A DNA stretch of 38,012 nt from CAZCTC01 sp964501335 (lineage in GTDB: Bacteria > Chloroflexota > Anaerolineae > B4-G1 > SLSP01): the NCBI GenBank assembly GCA_964501335.1, contig CAZCTC010000074.1, positions 1-38,012 on the forward strand, read 5' to 3'. Shown here in pieces: positions 8,035-17,200 of this stretch. Under the pieces are notes generated by a model that did not search any database, was not told the DNA's origin, and was given only the letters and a program-made list of their open reading frames with translations. The position numbers and the translations under genes were made by a program. Position 1 is the first letter of the stretch. Each line of letters opens with the position of its first letter.

Positions 8035-9717
8035 TTACCGGATGATGTTTGCCGTAATCCAGCAGGCCCAATCCTGCGACGAACTGGCCCCCGCATCGAC
8101 CTGCAAAATCACATCCGCCTTCTGCCCCGCATACGGCGTCAAATCCACATCGATGTTCTTGAACCCATCGCCGTAGCCGTCGGCAACCTGAGCAATCCAG
8201 ACATTGCCGCTGGTCGCCGCACGCAACATCACCTTAAACGTCACATTGCCGTTGCCCGCATTCTGCAACAGTCCCACCGTCGCCTGGAACCGATCCCCGG
8301 CCTGGACCGTATAGCCGCTGCTGTACAGATCAATGTAAGCCCCTTGAATCCAGCCGTTGTCCACCCACCGCGGATGCATTTCCAGACATTTATCCTGAAT
8401 CCCCCCGCCGGTCTCAAGATTTCCCGACGTAACCCAACGCGCAAACCCGGTATTGTCGGTATCCGTACCCGGCCAGGTCAGATTGACCGCCGGCGTCCCC
8501 GCCTGCCACGAAGCCAGGGGGGCCTTCGCCACAAAATCATACACCACCGTCGGATTGTTCACCGCCGTCGGAACCTCCAACGCATTGTTGGCCTCGCTCG
8601 CTTCAGCAATCGAATTGTTGTTATCCACCTCAGCCTTGCTCGGAATGGAACCGTAAGGACTGGCATAAATAAAATCGCATTCCTGATTGAGCGAAGCGCC
8701 CGCCGCCAATCCTCCCGGAATATTCCATTCACAGGAAGGCGTGGTGAAATTCTTACCCCCCCACCACCGCAACAGGAAAGCACTGGTCGTGGCGGCGCCC
8801 TGATTTTTAATCCGCACCGTCACATGCACCGGTAGATGGGCTACCGGAGTCTTGTTAAAGGTCACCGACTCCACAATCAAATCAGGAGCCGTCGGCGCAC
8901 ACCCGGCCGACACCGAAGCGCTGACCCGGCCGATCTCACTGCCGTCGGTTTTCAAAGCGATCAAATTCACCGTCGAATTTCCCATCGCCGGTGGAGCCCA
9001 GGTAAAAGAAGTCGTATCGGCCGTCAGCGTCTGATTCAACCCCGGCCCTTCAATCCGATAAGAAGCCTCCCCCTTGGCATCGGTCCAGGTGAAAGTCGCC
9101 TTGCTGCAATCCGCCGCCATCGAGCCGGCAAAATTGGCCGGCGGCGCAATCGGAGCCGGGACGACAATCTGCACATAGTAAATGCCGCCATAACGGGTTC
9201 CATCCGGCGCCTGCAACTGCCAGTTACTCTTGTAAGTATTGGGCGTCGTCGGCGCGACCATATTCACCGTGATATCGACCGGCGTGTTGGGCGTCGTCGC
9301 CGCGACAGCCACCGAAGCCGACGCTCCCATCATCTCACCAGAAACATAGACAAACTGCGTGCCGGCCTTCCACTCACAGCTACCGCTGTTGCGCAGCCGC
9401 CAGGTCTTGGCAAAAGCCGTGCCCGGCGCCAGTTCCGTATTGTCCGGAATGGTCACATCGGCCACATACGCGGCATCCAAAGTACACCCTCCCGCACCGG
9501 GGACCGGGGCCGTCGTCGCCGTAGGAGGAGGGGGAGTCGTCGCTGGAGGCTGAGTTTCATTGGTAGGCGGGGGCGTCGTCGCTTCCGGAGTAACCAGTCC
9601 CACTTCAGTGGTGGGGGTCCCACCTGACCCGGTCGCGGGGGGAAAACTATTACAGGCCAGGGACAACAACAAAAACAGGGCCACACAGGCCCATCCGTAA
9701 CGCACACGCTGTTTCAT
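8035..9717 (-). CDS. lipoprotein with NBR1-type Ig and CARDB domains
   Basis: A 560-residue predicted lipoprotein. The signal peptide ends in a lipobox with Cys22 (LSLAC at 18-22). A Thr/Pro-rich linker (about 24-73) leads to an NBR1-type Ig-like domain (about 77-186) with TIPDNTELAPGTAFAKTW and WRLRNSGSCEW. A second Ig or fibronectin-like domain follows (about 190-272), then a CARDB-like domain (about 275-390) with VDNNNSIAEASEANN, and a C-terminal jelly-roll-like region (about 395-560). These modules bind proteins or glycans in other secreted proteins; no catalytic motif is seen, so a surface adhesion or scaffold role is inferred. The start at 9717 has AAGGAG about 8 nt upstream. It is divergent from the membrane operon at 10419. 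Confidence 0.85.
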   Translation of the reverse strand: MKQRVRYGWACVALFLLLSLACNSFPPATGSGGTPTTEVGLVTPEATTPPPTNETQPPATTPPPPTATTAPVPGAGGCTLDAAYVADVTIPDNTELAPGTAFAKTWRLRNSGSCEWKAGTQFVYVSGEMMGASASVAVAATTPNTPVDITVNMVAPTTPNTYKSNWQLQAPDGTRYGGIYYVQIVVPAPIAPPANFAGSMAADCSKATFTWTDAKGEASYRIEGPGLNQTLTADTTSFTWAPPAMGNSTVNLIALKTDGSEIGRVSASVSAGCAPTAPDLIVESVTFNKTPVAHLPVHVTVRIKNQGAATTSAFLLRWWGGKNFTTPSCEWNIPGGLAAGASLNQECDFIYASPYGSIPSKAEVDNNNSIAEASEANNALEVPTAVNNPTVVYDFVAKAPLASWQAGTPAVNLTWPGTDTDNTGFARWVTSGNLETGGGIQDKCLEMHPRWVDNGWIQGAYIDLYSSGYTVQAGDRFQATVGLLQNAGNGNVTFKVMLRAATSGNVWIAQVADGYGDGFKNIDVDLTPYAGQKADVILQVDAGASSSQDWACWITANIIR

Positions 9718-9892
9718 GGTACTCTCTCCTTCTGAGTTTTTCGGTTTAACACCAGATACTACGTCTGCACAATAAACCAGGGAAGCTTAACCATTATACG
9801 CTGATCGACATTTGCCGCCATCTATTAAAAACAGCGCGATCACTCAACAAAAAAATGAACAAAAACCCCTCGCTGCCCATCCAACACATCAA

Positions 9893-10068
9893 TTCTGTCC
9901 TGAAAATGGGGCTCTATGGCATGGCCCCGGCCTTGTAACGTCCCGCAAATGGCCCTTTCCCTGTAAAACACGACGCGCTGGATGGCGAGAGAAAGTTTTT
10001 TTGTTGATGTTTTCGGCGGCTTAAGAAAGCCGCCGAAAACATAGGCCTTTTCCAGAATCGCCCCGGCG
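9893..10068 (+). repeat. composite intergenic repeat with 16-bp hairpin, copy A
   Basis: Modules in order are TTCTGTCCTGAAAATGGGG, the 20-mer CTTGTAACGTCCCGCAAATG at 9932-9951, ACGACGCGCTGG with a GAGAGAAAG and T-run leader, a perfect hairpin at 10007-10042 (ATGTTTTCGGCGGCTT, loop AAGA, complement), then AGGCCTTTTCCAGA. The 20-mer recurs exactly at 17500-17519. The copy lies between divergent genes, so it is not the terminator of either neighbour. Confidence 0.85.
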
Positions 10069-10238
10069 AAACACTCTGAGCCCTCCCCCTCACCTCGATG
10101 CTGATAACGTTCTCCGAACCCCTCTCCCTCCCGCATCGCTCGCAGCTGTACCTCAAAATGATTCAACCTGAATCGCGTCGCTGCTTAACAACAAAACAAG
10201 GGAGAGGGGCAGGGGTGAGAGCTAAACGCAAAAACATA
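10069..10238. repeat. repeat-rich intergenic stretch of the divergent gap
   Basis: No credible gene is present. It carries CCCTCCCCCTCACCTCG near 10081 and GAGAGGGGCAGGGGTGAGAG at 10202-10221, inverse partners that could pair over about 120 bp. Short open frames here run through repeats and were not annotated. Confidence 0.5.
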
Positions 10239-10326
10239 GCCTTTTCCAGAGCCGCCCCGGCGGCGCAGGCTGTCTACTGTCTACTTGCCGCTGTCTACTT
10301 CCGCTGAATTTTCATCCTTCGGGGTG
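10239..10326 (+). repeat. single copy of the 68-bp unit plus TTTTCATCCTTCGGGGTG module
   Basis: Begins GCCTTTTCCAGAGCCGC, continues with GGCTGTCTACTGTCTACTTG as in the array at 1-408, and ends with TGAATTTTCATCCTTCGGGG at 10305-10324. The last module is found inverted at 37991-38012 and in diverged form near 17715 and 20493. Confidence 0.88.
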
Positions 10327-10418
10327 CCGCCACCAGGACCTTAAATAGCTTATTCTCAAAACAGTGCTAAACTAACCCGAAATAGTTATTCTATCTTGAA
10401 AATACAAAAAGGAGCTCC

Positions 10419-11123
10419 ATGGAACAAGCCCTTGCAACGCCAACTGCGCCCTTATGGAAAATCTGGCTCAAAATCGTCACATCCCCTTCAATCAAAACCT
10501 TCTCGAAATATCGTTCGGCAGCCCGGCTGAGACCCATCGCTATTGCCCTGGGCCTGTTATCGCTTCTCTCCAGCCTGATCAGTCTGACCCACATGATCTC
10601 CCTCAGGCAAACTTTCCAGTTCCCAAACGATTTCATGTTTCAAGCCCTCTACGTGCAAGGCCTTATCTTGAACACGATCTTCCAGATGCTCCAAAAATTC
10701 GGCACGCCCTGGATCATCCTCGGCTTCTACCATTTGATGGCCCGCCTTTTCCAAACAGATAAAACGCGAGGCTCCTTTCAAGAGTTCTTCTTCCTTGTCA
10801 TGCCGGGTTGGATTTCCCTCGATTCCATCCTGATGTTGATCAATTTCTTTTATTTTCCCACCTGGAGCCAGCAAATACAAAACCCGGCCTCGATCGCCCC
10901 CAACTTCCAGATTAACCTTTTGACCGGATTGGTAACCAACCTCGCCTACCTCATCTACCTTTCTTTCCTCGGTGTGCGCGCTATCGCCGCCGTCTATGGT
11001 ATTCCGATCAGGAAGTCCCTGATGTACCTCGTCATTCCCAGTTATCTCATTCTAACTTACCTCCTCTTCGGCGGCTTTAATGGCAAGATTCTATTGAAAC
11101 TTATCTTCAACAATTCTTTCTAG
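10419..11123 (+). CDS. polytopic membrane protein, Yip1-like
   Basis: A 234-residue integral membrane protein without a recognised active site. Hydrophobic segments lie at roughly 39-60, 75-110, 126-148, 165-195 and 203-222, with a hydrophilic N-terminus of about 35 residues. The overall pattern recalls Yip1-family proteins, but I see no decisive motif. AAAGGAG ends 4 nt before the ATG at 10419. The next gene starts 11 nt after the stop on the same strand, so the two are probably co-transcribed. Confidence 0.72.
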   Translation: MEQALATPTAPLWKIWLKIVTSPSIKTFSKYRSAARLRPIAIALGLLSLLSSLISLTHMISLRQTFQFPNDFMFQALYVQGLILNTIFQMLQKFGTPWIILGFYHLMARLFQTDKTRGSFQEFFFLVMPGWISLDSILMLINFFYFPTWSQQIQNPASIAPNFQINLLTGLVTNLAYLIYLSFLGVRAIAAVYGIPIRKSLMYLVIPSYLILTYLLFGGFNGKILLKLIFNNSF

Positions 11124-11134
11124 GATCAAATCCC

Positions 11135-12097
11135 ATGAACTCTAAAAAACGCCGTCTCCTATGGATAATTACCACGCTCCTCTTACTGGCCCTGATCGGC
11201 GGATTGACCGCTTACTGGCTGCGCGCTTCCATTAAAGAATGGCGCACCGGCACCCGCGTCCTGCCCGGCGATCCTTATGGAAACTGCGGAAAAACCACCC
11301 CGCTGACTCTCCCTTTGACTACGCGAATCGGACTCTACGAGGAGTTCCCGGTCCCCTGGCGCCTCGATAAACTCGCCGCGGTCGATTTCCCTGTAACGCT
11401 TGCCGTGCCCGCTGCGACCCGGGCCGACTTTCTAAAATTAAAGACGGAAATCCAACAAACCTATCCCCAGGTGCAATCCGTCTATTACTGGCCCCTTTTG
11501 ACCCAAGAAGAAGGCTATTACCCCGGTCCCTGGTCCGACCCCGCCGGCATCAAACGCATCGCCGCCGAAGCCGAAGGGCTTCCCGTCGTGTGGGATATCG
11601 AGATGCCGCTCAATCAGGCAGAATTGACCTGGAAAGACGTGGAGGAATGGCAGGAAAATCGCGGCTATCTGGATCAATGGTTCCGGCAGCGCCAGGAACC
11701 GGTACAGATCTGGCGCTCCCATCGCAATATGGGCCTGGATCCGCTTTTCCTGCGGCTGATCGCCATGCATTACGATCCCCGGGATTACCCGGCCGTCACG
11801 CTGCAACTTGACCTCTACATGACCGGAGCCGGTCTGCCCGCTGATGAAACCGCCCGGATTTTGCGCTGCGGCGTGGAGCGCTACGGCGAACGGTTTGTCC
11901 CGGCCTTCGGCGTCTTAAACGACGGCGAAGGGCCGGCCGAGATTTTCATCACGCCGGAACTCTTCCGACGCAACCTCGAACTGGCCCGCCAGGCCGGAGT
12001 TTCTGAAATCTGGCTCTTCGGAGTCAACGGACTGAACGAAGAATACCTGAAAGCCTTGCGGGAAACCCTGCCGTTAGACCTGATTTTCTATCGATGA
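11135..12097 (+). CDS. membrane-anchored protein of unknown function, possibly TIM-barrel
   Basis: A 320-residue protein with a short basic N-terminus and one hydrophobic anchor (about 9-28), so the bulk is probably outside the membrane. The exported part alternates strand- and helix-like stretches, for example FPVTLAV, LPVVWDIEMPL, VTLQLDLYMTG and SEIWLFGVNG. With several acidic residues at strand ends, this looks like a beta/alpha barrel such as a glycoside hydrolase or deacetylase-like fold, but I do not recognise a family. It follows the Yip1-like gene by 11 nt, as the second gene of a small operon. Confidence 0.7.
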   Translation: MNSKKRRLLWIITTLLLLALIGGLTAYWLRASIKEWRTGTRVLPGDPYGNCGKTTPLTLPLTTRIGLYEEFPVPWRLDKLAAVDFPVTLAVPAATRADFLKLKTEIQQTYPQVQSVYYWPLLTQEEGYYPGPWSDPAGIKRIAAEAEGLPVVWDIEMPLNQAELTWKDVEEWQENRGYLDQWFRQRQEPVQIWRSHRNMGLDPLFLRLIAMHYDPRDYPAVTLQLDLYMTGAGLPADETARILRCGVERYGERFVPAFGVLNDGEGPAEIFITPELFRRNLELARQAGVSEIWLFGVNGLNEEYLKALRETLPLDLIFYR

Positions 12098-12177
12098 GGT
12101 TTGTTTTTAACGCCCCGCAAACAGTTTTTACGGCAAAAAGGCGACATACTGAATGGGGAGAAGAAAGTTTTTTATTT

Positions 12178-12213
12178 ATGTTTGCGCGCGCATAAGAATG
12201 CGCGCGCAAACAT
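12178..12213. repeat. 16-bp hairpin with AAGA loop, between convergent genes
   Basis: Perfect stem ATGTTTGCGCGCGCAT with its complement and loop AAGA. It is preceded by a degraded copy of the composite leader (CCCGCAAA, then GAGAAGAAAG and a T-run, from about 12111) and followed by CGTTTTTTCTC. It may end transcription of the operon at 10419-12097. Confidence 0.85.
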
Positions 12214-12315
12214 CGTTTTTTCTCTGCGCCCTCGGCGCCTTTGCGGTGAGATCTGAATGAATTATGTGGTACTGCGTTTTTTCTTTCCCTTGTTTTCTGG
12301 ACTAACCGTCCCGGC

Positions 12316-13329
12316 TTACTCCTTGTACAACGTCAGCGTATCATATAACAATGTGACAAAATCCTTCAAATGCCTGTTTACCCGCCCCGGGAAGGTCTCA
12401 TCCAGATACTCCAAAGTATCATATTCCGTGTGTCGGATCTCCCCATCTTCCCCATAGTCCGGATCGACCTGTGTATTGCCGTCTTCATCCCCCATTTTCC
12501 AGTTGGTCGCCTCGAAATAGGCAAAAGGAATCTCCGCCTGCTCAAACGGCCAGTAATCCGCACACTCGCAGGGTGTCCCGTCCTCATCATCCAGATTATC
12601 TCCCGGCTGAGTAGCAATCTTGATCCCGCGCACCTTCGCCTGCTTCAAAATCCAGTCCCGCATCCGCCCCATCTTCCCGGCATCCCCATAGACATAGTTC
12701 AAATCGCCGGCCACCAGACTGTCGAGATTGATCATCCCCACGATATTGTCGATCTGCGCATCGCTCAACTGATCGACATAATGATGCGACCCGCAAAGCC
12801 CTGCCTCCTCGGCCCCAAAAGCGATAAAACGAATCGTATAAGGCGTCTTTTTCCCCACCAGCCTTTCCGCAGCCTCCAACAACACCGCCACGCCCGAAGC
12901 ATTGTCGTCCACCCCGGCCCCGTCATCCACCGCATCATAATGGGCCCCTACGATAATCTCTTTCGATGAATTGCCCGGCTTGACCACCATAATATTGGCC
13001 GATTTCAATTCTTCGCTGCTTTCCTCATCGACAAAAGTAAACGACTGCCGGCGAGGCGTATATCCCATTTCCTTAAAAGCCGCAATAATATAGCCCGCCA
13101 TGGCCTTCTCTGAGTCCGTGCCGGCAATCGCCACGTCCATCTCATCGCTGGTCATCTCTTCAAGATACACCCGCGCCGACTCCCCAATCCGGGACTCGTT
13201 CATCGACCGCTCCGCAACATCCAGCCCAGGAGTCGCTTCCAGGGTGACCGGTACGGTGGCCGCCGGAGCGCAACCCGCCGCCAACAAAACCATCCCCAGC
13301 ATCCCCGCAATCCATTTTCGCAGCCCCAT
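12316..13329 (-). CDS. M28-family zinc aminopeptidase lipoprotein
   Basis: A 337-residue exported metallopeptidase that should release N-terminal residues from peptides outside the membrane. The lipobox is LLAAGC with Cys20. The two-zinc site of family M28 is complete: His130 and Asp132 in GAHYDAV, bridging Asp142 in GVDDNASG, catalytic Glu174 and ligand Glu175 in GAEEAG, Asp203 in NLDS, and His300 in IRHTEYD. The length fits the family with little beyond the catalytic domain. The open frame extends to 13371, but the ATG at 13329 has GAGGAGG 5 nt upstream and starts the signal peptide. It is divergent from a small membrane protein and convergent with the operon to its left. Confidence 0.93.
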   Translation of the reverse strand: MGLRKWIAGMLGMVLLAAGCAPAATVPVTLEATPGLDVAERSMNESRIGESARVYLEEMTSDEMDVAIAGTDSEKAMAGYIIAAFKEMGYTPRRQSFTFVDEESSEELKSANIMVVKPGNSSKEIIVGAHYDAVDDGAGVDDNASGVAVLLEAAERLVGKKTPYTIRFIAFGAEEAGLCGSHHYVDQLSDAQIDNIVGMINLDSLVAGDLNYVYGDAGKMGRMRDWILKQAKVRGIKIATQPGDNLDDEDGTPCECADYWPFEQAEIPFAYFEATNWKMGDEDGNTQVDPDYGEDGEIRHTEYDTLEYLDETFPGRVNRHLKDFVTLLYDTLTLYKE

Positions 13330-13439
13330 CACAGCCTCCTCTCTTTCCCTCAAATGATTTTTGAAACACATCCCTTATCACCACCCTTGCACTCCATTCT
13401 CGCCCCGTCGGAAATCATTAAATATTGCTAAAAACAAAA

Positions 13440-13467
13440 TTGACACTCCCAAAAATAGAGGTACAAT
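13440..13467 (+). promoter_or_regulatory. sigma70-type promoter for the membrane protein at 13506
   Basis: TTGACA at 13440-13445 is separated by 16 nt from TACAAT at 13462-13467. The -35 matches the consensus fully and the -10 at five of six positions. The start codon lies 38 nt beyond the -10, leaving a short leader with the ribosome site. Confidence 0.65.
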
Positions 13468-13505
13468 CCAACTATCGATACTCTCACTTGCAAAAGGATC
13501 TACCC

Positions 13506-14147
13506 ATGGAATACACACGATTCATACTGGTAATCGAAGGAATCCTGCTGTTGCTGATGAGCCTGTTGGTTATGGCATTGGGAATCAAAGGATTGACCAA
13601 AAAACGTCCCCTTATCTTTTCATCCCGTTGGATTATGACCATAATGATCGCCGGCTTTCTCCCCGCACTACTTCAATCATTTAGCTTTATCTCCATACCG
13701 TGGGAAGAAATGTCCCTCTTTAGTATCATCATGCCCGCGATTATGGGATTGATGTTCATCATCATCGTCTTTATGGCCTGGAAACAGCTGAACGGCTACA
13801 TGATCTTCGGCATTTCAGATGAAACCTTCCACAATGCCCTGATCTACGCTTTGAATAAACTGAATTTAACCTTCCAGGAAACTGTATCAAAAATAAAACT
13901 GGTGGAGCTGAACGCGGATCTACAGGCCGCCGTCACCGAACCCATGGGAACAGCCCAGATCCGGATTAAACAATCACAACATGCCCATCATGTTAAAGAA
14001 ATCGTGGCCGTGATGAATGAATATTACGACACCAATCCTGTAAAACTGAACCCCCTGCCCTTCATCATCTACCTTATCCTGGGAATCCTGCTGTTAGTCA
14101 CCCTGGTAGCGATGGGAACCTTTATGGGGTCATTCCTTTTCAGATAG
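13506..14147 (+). CDS. small membrane protein of unknown function
   Basis: A 213-residue protein that I cannot assign. It has three N-terminal hydrophobic segments (about 7-28, 42-60 and 67-88), a soluble middle of about 85 residues with mixed charge, and a C-terminal hydrophobic helix (about 182-205). The soluble region may be a small alpha/beta domain. The ATG at 13506 is preceded by AAAGGA with 7 nt spacing; an extension to 13425 would start upstream of the promoter and was rejected. It is monocistronic, with a good promoter and a hairpin 13 nt after the stop. Confidence 0.75.
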   Translation: MEYTRFILVIEGILLLLMSLLVMALGIKGLTKKRPLIFSSRWIMTIMIAGFLPALLQSFSFISIPWEEMSLFSIIMPAIMGLMFIIIVFMAWKQLNGYMIFGISDETFHNALIYALNKLNLTFQETVSKIKLVELNADLQAAVTEPMGTAQIRIKQSQHAHHVKEIVAVMNEYYDTNPVKLNPLPFIIYLILGILLLVTLVAMGTFMGSFLFR

Positions 14148-14160
14148 ACATGGAAAGCCT

Positions 14161-14196
14161 ATGGTTTCGGCGGCTTCCGAAAGCCGCCGAAACCAT
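14161..14196 (-). repeat. 16-bp hairpin with 4-nt loop between convergent genes
   Basis: Perfect stem ATGGTTTCGGCGGCTT with its complement. It serves the ends of both the membrane protein gene (stop 14147) and the protease gene (stop 14208). On the minus strand it is preceded by GTTTTTTGTTT and followed by AGGCTTTCCA, the same flanks as composite copy A, so the element is in minus orientation. Confidence 0.88.
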
Positions 14197-14207
14197 AAAC
14201 AAAAAAC

Positions 14208-17200
14208 CTACGGCGCCGATCTGAGCACCAGCGGCAGATAAACCCATCGCCAATGCGCCACCACCACCACAGTATGCGTGATAATCCCCTGACCCAATGC
14301 ATTGGTCGCCCGCAGAGAAACCGTGTAAGTCGCCGGCTCACTGTAAATATGCACCGGGTCCGTCACCGGACTGGAAAACCCATCCCCAAACATCCAGGAA
14401 TAACTGATCGGCAGCGTCCCGATCGTCTCATTGGTAAAAGTGACCGGCTCTCCCACCATCCCCACCGTCGGCGTGACGCTGAAAGCGGCGATCGGCGCAA
14501 AACTGGCCGGCGTGACCGTAATCCGCCCGGTCGCCGTACCAACCCCATAGGCATTGACCGCCCGCAATGTCACTGTGTACCCCCCCAACTCCCCGTAAGT
14601 ATGGGTAGGATTCACCGCCTCACTGCTTCCTCCATCGCCGAAATCCCAACTGTAAGTCAGCGGCGCCGTGCCGACAGTCAGATTGGTAAAAGTCACCTCC
14701 GTTCCTATCGCCAGGCTCTCTTCCCGCGGACTGAAATCCGCCACCGGCGCCACCCCCGGCGTGACCGTAATCCGCCCGGTCGCCGTGGCAACGCCGTACT
14801 CATTGAAAGCGGTCAATGTCACGGTATAGAAACCGGCCTGAGTATAGGTATAGACAGGATTTTGACTCAGGCTGAGCCCGCCGTCGCCGAAGTCCCAGCT
14901 GTAAGTCACGGGCGCCGTTCCCGTAGTCAGATTGGTAAACGAAATCACACGATCTTCCACCATCGTCACCGCCCGTGGACTGAAATCCGCCACCGGCGCC
15001 GCCCCCCAAATGACCGTCGGAATCAGACACCAGCGCACCAATACCCCCGTCCCTTCAGATGAATTATCCGCCACCGTAAGCCGCCAGCTGCCGGCAAATT
15101 TACCTCCATCAAAAGCCGCCAACGGTTCATACGGCTGAAAAACGCCGTTGATAGAAGGCACCGAGTTGTTGCACTGCCCGACCACCGACTGCGCCGCCTC
15201 ATCGTCCAGAGTGACCTGAATATCGTCGTAACTGCATGAAACCGGATCGAGCAGGGTCACGGTCGTTGTCGAGGTCCCCGTGGCCCGCTGCAATTTCACA
15301 TTTAAATCGCTGAGATAAGGATGCAGGATCTCGACATATACATTCAAATCCGCCACAAGGCTGGAGCCGGTAACCACCAGCGTGTCGGTAATCCCGGTCA
15401 AAACATTGTCCGGAACGGCCAGATTTGAAATCCGACAGTACCGGTTGTCCGTCCGGAAAACAAAAGCCGGCGTCGGGCTTCCCCATCCACAGGCATTATA
15501 AGGAATCACCCGCCAGTAATAAGCCGTATTCGCCTCCAGCGGCGTGCTGACCCAATGGCTCTCTCCGTCGACGAAAGCCGAATAGACCACCCCGTTAAAC
15601 TGAGCATCCCGCGCAATCTCCACTCGATAGCCTTGCGCAGCGGCAATCCCGTTCCAGCTTAACAGAGGCGTCGGAGTGAGATTGAAGGAATTATCCGCCG
15701 GAGAGGACAGGGTCGTCCCGCCGGGCACCGCCGCAAAGACATTCAAAGTTGCCTTGAGCGGCATCGATTCGGAAGAAGAAGCCACCAGCGCCGTCAACAC
15801 ATAGGTGCCCGCCACCAATGACCCGGTATTGGAAACCGTCATCGCAGTGATTCCCGGCGGTACAATCTGGACAGGATCAAAGGTCACCGCCGCCCCCGCC
15901 GGTTCTCCGATGACATCAAAAGCCAGTGCCTCGCTGACAACCCCGGTTGTCTCAATCGCATAGACGGCCGGCTGCCCCCGGCAAATCCCCACCCGGTTCG
16001 GATTGATCGTCGCATGAAATCCGGCCGCCCAGTTTCGACCATCCAACGTCGTGGCATCCCGGCCTAAAGGATCGAGCCAGTCGCTCAACCGGGAAGTGAC
16101 CGCCTCCCCACCCGTCCATGAAATCGCAAATCGCCCATACCAGTCGGAAGAATTGTTGCCGCAGGCCGCCAACCCGCCATGCAGCTGACCGATAAGACGA
16201 TGTTGCATATTAAACAAAGGGGATCCCGAAGAACCGATTTCAGTTGTGCCGGTATCCCAATCCGTGATCCGCAAATGGGTGCCGTCACCGGGAACGGTAT
16301 TTTCCCGATAAGTGGTGATTTGCAAGGCGTGAGTATCAATGCTGATCCGCTTTTCTTCCACATTGGGATGGTGAATCCCCACAGCTCCCACAAAATTGCC
16401 CGGGGAACGATCCCACCCCACCCAATAAGGATCGTAAGACGGCTCGATCGGATCATCCAGCTCGATCAAAGTGAAATCGGTGCCGTCATAAGCAGCTCGC
16501 CATATCGCGCCGGTGTTGAACTGGGTGCGCTGCCCATCGCCGGCCATACCGCTGAGCCCGCTTCCCGGCGTTCGACAAAAAGAATTCTGATAATTCCAGT
16601 AGACCACCGCCGTCGCCGCATTGCCGGCATCGATGCCGCAGTGATAGGCCGTCAGAAAATAAGGTTTGCGATCCTCCGCTGTATTGTTGATCAACGCTCC
16701 GCTGCAAATATCCACACCATACACGGTAACCGCCCCCACGGAACGGATCTCATCACGCCAGGCATCGCCGTCCGGACAAACCACATCCTCATTGCACGAA
16801 CCTGTATAAAGGGCCAGGGCATTCTCCAGACTGTTATAGCCGTAATTGACCACCCCCAGCTCCAGATCCGGCAGCGCTTCCCCTTTCGGCAACCGCAGCT
16901 CCACCACCACTTCCTCGCCGTCAACCATCGGAGTCCAGAGTTGACCATGGGATTCATTATCGGCCGCCGTGAAAGGCCCGATGACTTCCAACTGCGCCGG
17001 ATCGTAAATCCGCAGTTCACCCCCCACGGACATACGATAACGGGTGAACCCCAGATTCAAAGAACGGGCCCCCGCCCCGTGAATGCGCAATCGCCACAAT
17101 CGGGAACCGTCATTCAACGTCTCCCAGCTCCCCCCATTCGCCGGAGTGATCGCCGTCTTCAAAGGGGTGGCAAAGCGAGCCGGCACGTCCAGCCTCGCCC

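Noticed and set aside
10007..10042. Simple terminator of a neighbouring gene
   Set aside because: It lies between divergent genes, upstream of both; the T-run is on the leading side, not after the stem.
9840..10166. Short minus-strand ORFs in the divergent gap
   Set aside because: They run through repeat modules and hairpin arms and lack ribosome sites.
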